From positions 1,798,001 to 1,862,000 of the forward strand of contig JAHJHT010000002.1 of the NCBI GenBank assembly GCA_018823835.1: DNA of 64,000 nt, given 5' to 3'. The DNA is from Alphaproteobacteria bacterium (lineage in GTDB: Bacteria; Pseudomonadota; Alphaproteobacteria; Rhizobiales; Rhizobiaceae). Of the stretch, positions 63,605-64,000 are shown in pieces. A program made the position numbers and the translations under genes. The notes under the pieces are model-generated. The model had not been told where the DNA came from. It searched no databases and saw nothing but the letters and a program-made list of their open reading frames with translations. Positions within the stretch are counted from its first letter, which is position 1, and every line of letters begins with the position of its first letter.

Positions 63605-64000
63605 CTGGCTGCGATCAGCCGGTAGGGGATGAGGGCGACGAGCGCGATGACGAGCTTGACCGAAAGGTCGCCGAGCGCCCAGGAGAGCCAGCGCGGCGTG
63701 TCGACGGCGAGCACACCGAGCAGCGGCGCATTCTCCAGCGCAAAGCCGTCATTGGGCCCGACAAAGGCAAAGCTCGCGGCAAAGGCGATGCTGAAGAAGA
63801 TCAGCGTGTCGACGACCGAGCCGGACAGCGAGCTGAACACCGGCGCGCGCCACCATGAGCGCTGCCGCAGCCAGTTGAACACCGTGACGTCGAGCAATTG
63901 CGCGACCAGGAAGGCCGAGCCGGAAGCGGTCGCGATGCGCAGCAGGCGGCCGGGCTCCGTCTCGAACTCGGTCAGGCCGTAGCGATAGAGCAGCGGCGGC
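63577..64000 (-). CDS. queuosine-precursor transporter YhhQ/VUT-1 family (partial)
   Basis: The C-terminal 140 or so residues; the N-terminus lies beyond the window. Visible are ATASGSAFLVAQLLDVTVFNWL, SSLSGSVVDTLIFFSIAFA and a final hydrophobic pair, all typical of YhhQ-type six-helix importers of preQ0/preQ1. The frame is open to the window edge, so an ATG-like start inside it at 63897 is not the true start. Partly overlaps the spermidine-synthase-like gene. Confidence 0.88.
   Translation of the reverse strand, partial: PPLLYRYGLTEFETEPGRLLRIATASGSAFLVAQLLDVTVFNWLRQRSWWRAPVFSSLSGSVVDTLIFFSIAFAASFAFVGPNDGFALENAPLLGVLAVDTPRWLSWALGDLSVKLVIALVALIPYRLIAARWTQPALAS

Noticed and set aside
1-64000. 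CRISPR arrays, rRNA genes, cobalamin riboswitch near cobS
   Set aside because: Looked for; no regularly spaced repeats, no rRNA sequence and no B12-box-like element were seen.

Overview
The window is high-GC DNA from an alphaproteobacterium, most likely order Hyphomicrobiales (Rhizobiales), Mesorhizobium/Phyllobacteriaceae-like. I infer this from the housekeeping order xerD, aroK-aroB-CorC-like, bolA, J-domain protein, cobS-cobT, and from the many TRAP and ABC uptake operons. No database search was possible, so all family calls are from sequence recognition.

Positions 1-15796 are catabolic chromosome. They hold the end of a TRAP permease with malonyl-CoA decarboxylase and malonyl-CoA synthetase (malonate use), a cupin, a seven-gene minus-strand operon (branched-chain-type ABC transporter, aldehyde dehydrogenase, SDR) facing an AraC-type regulator, and a TRAP transporter with a galactonate-dehydratase-like enolase-superfamily enzyme.

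Positions 16043-47324 are an integrated island of about 31.2 kb. It is bounded by a perfect 46-bp direct repeat of the 3' part of tRNA-Arg(CCT); the intact tRNA is at the right end. The left end looks like a phage satellite: tyrosine integrase, AlpA-like HTH protein, terminase small subunit and P4-type primase-helicase, with no capsid genes. Next comes a defence region: a 1695-aa nuclease-STAND ATPase resembling Avs proteins, a DUF6615-like protein, an AbiEi/AbiEii pair, an Abi-like protein and a second nuclease-P-loop protein. An IS1111-group element and a serine recombinase follow.

The right third of the island (35843-46894) is ten tightly packed co-directional genes that I read as an undescribed RiPP biosynthetic cluster. 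A 128-aa candidate precursor carries an N-terminal YxxPxWxxxG leader motif and has its only two cysteines in a C-terminal GCLSCS. With it are a DUF692/MNIO iron oxidase, a partner with a PqqD-like C-terminus, a cupin, a PhyH dioxygenase, an aryl-CoA-ligase-like enzyme, an S9-like hydrolase, two glycosyltransferases and a glycosyltransferase-deacetylase fusion. The genes suggest a leader-guided, cysteine-modified, hydroxylated and glycosylated peptide.

Positions 47356-64000 return to core chromosome: M20 amidohydrolase, D,D-carboxypeptidase, COG0523 metal chaperone, L,D-transpeptidase, accA, xerD, a 49-aa membrane protein, aroK, aroB, a CorC-like protein, bolA, a J-domain protein, cobS, cobT, a phytase-like esterase, a spermidine-synthase-like protein and a partial YhhQ-type transporter.
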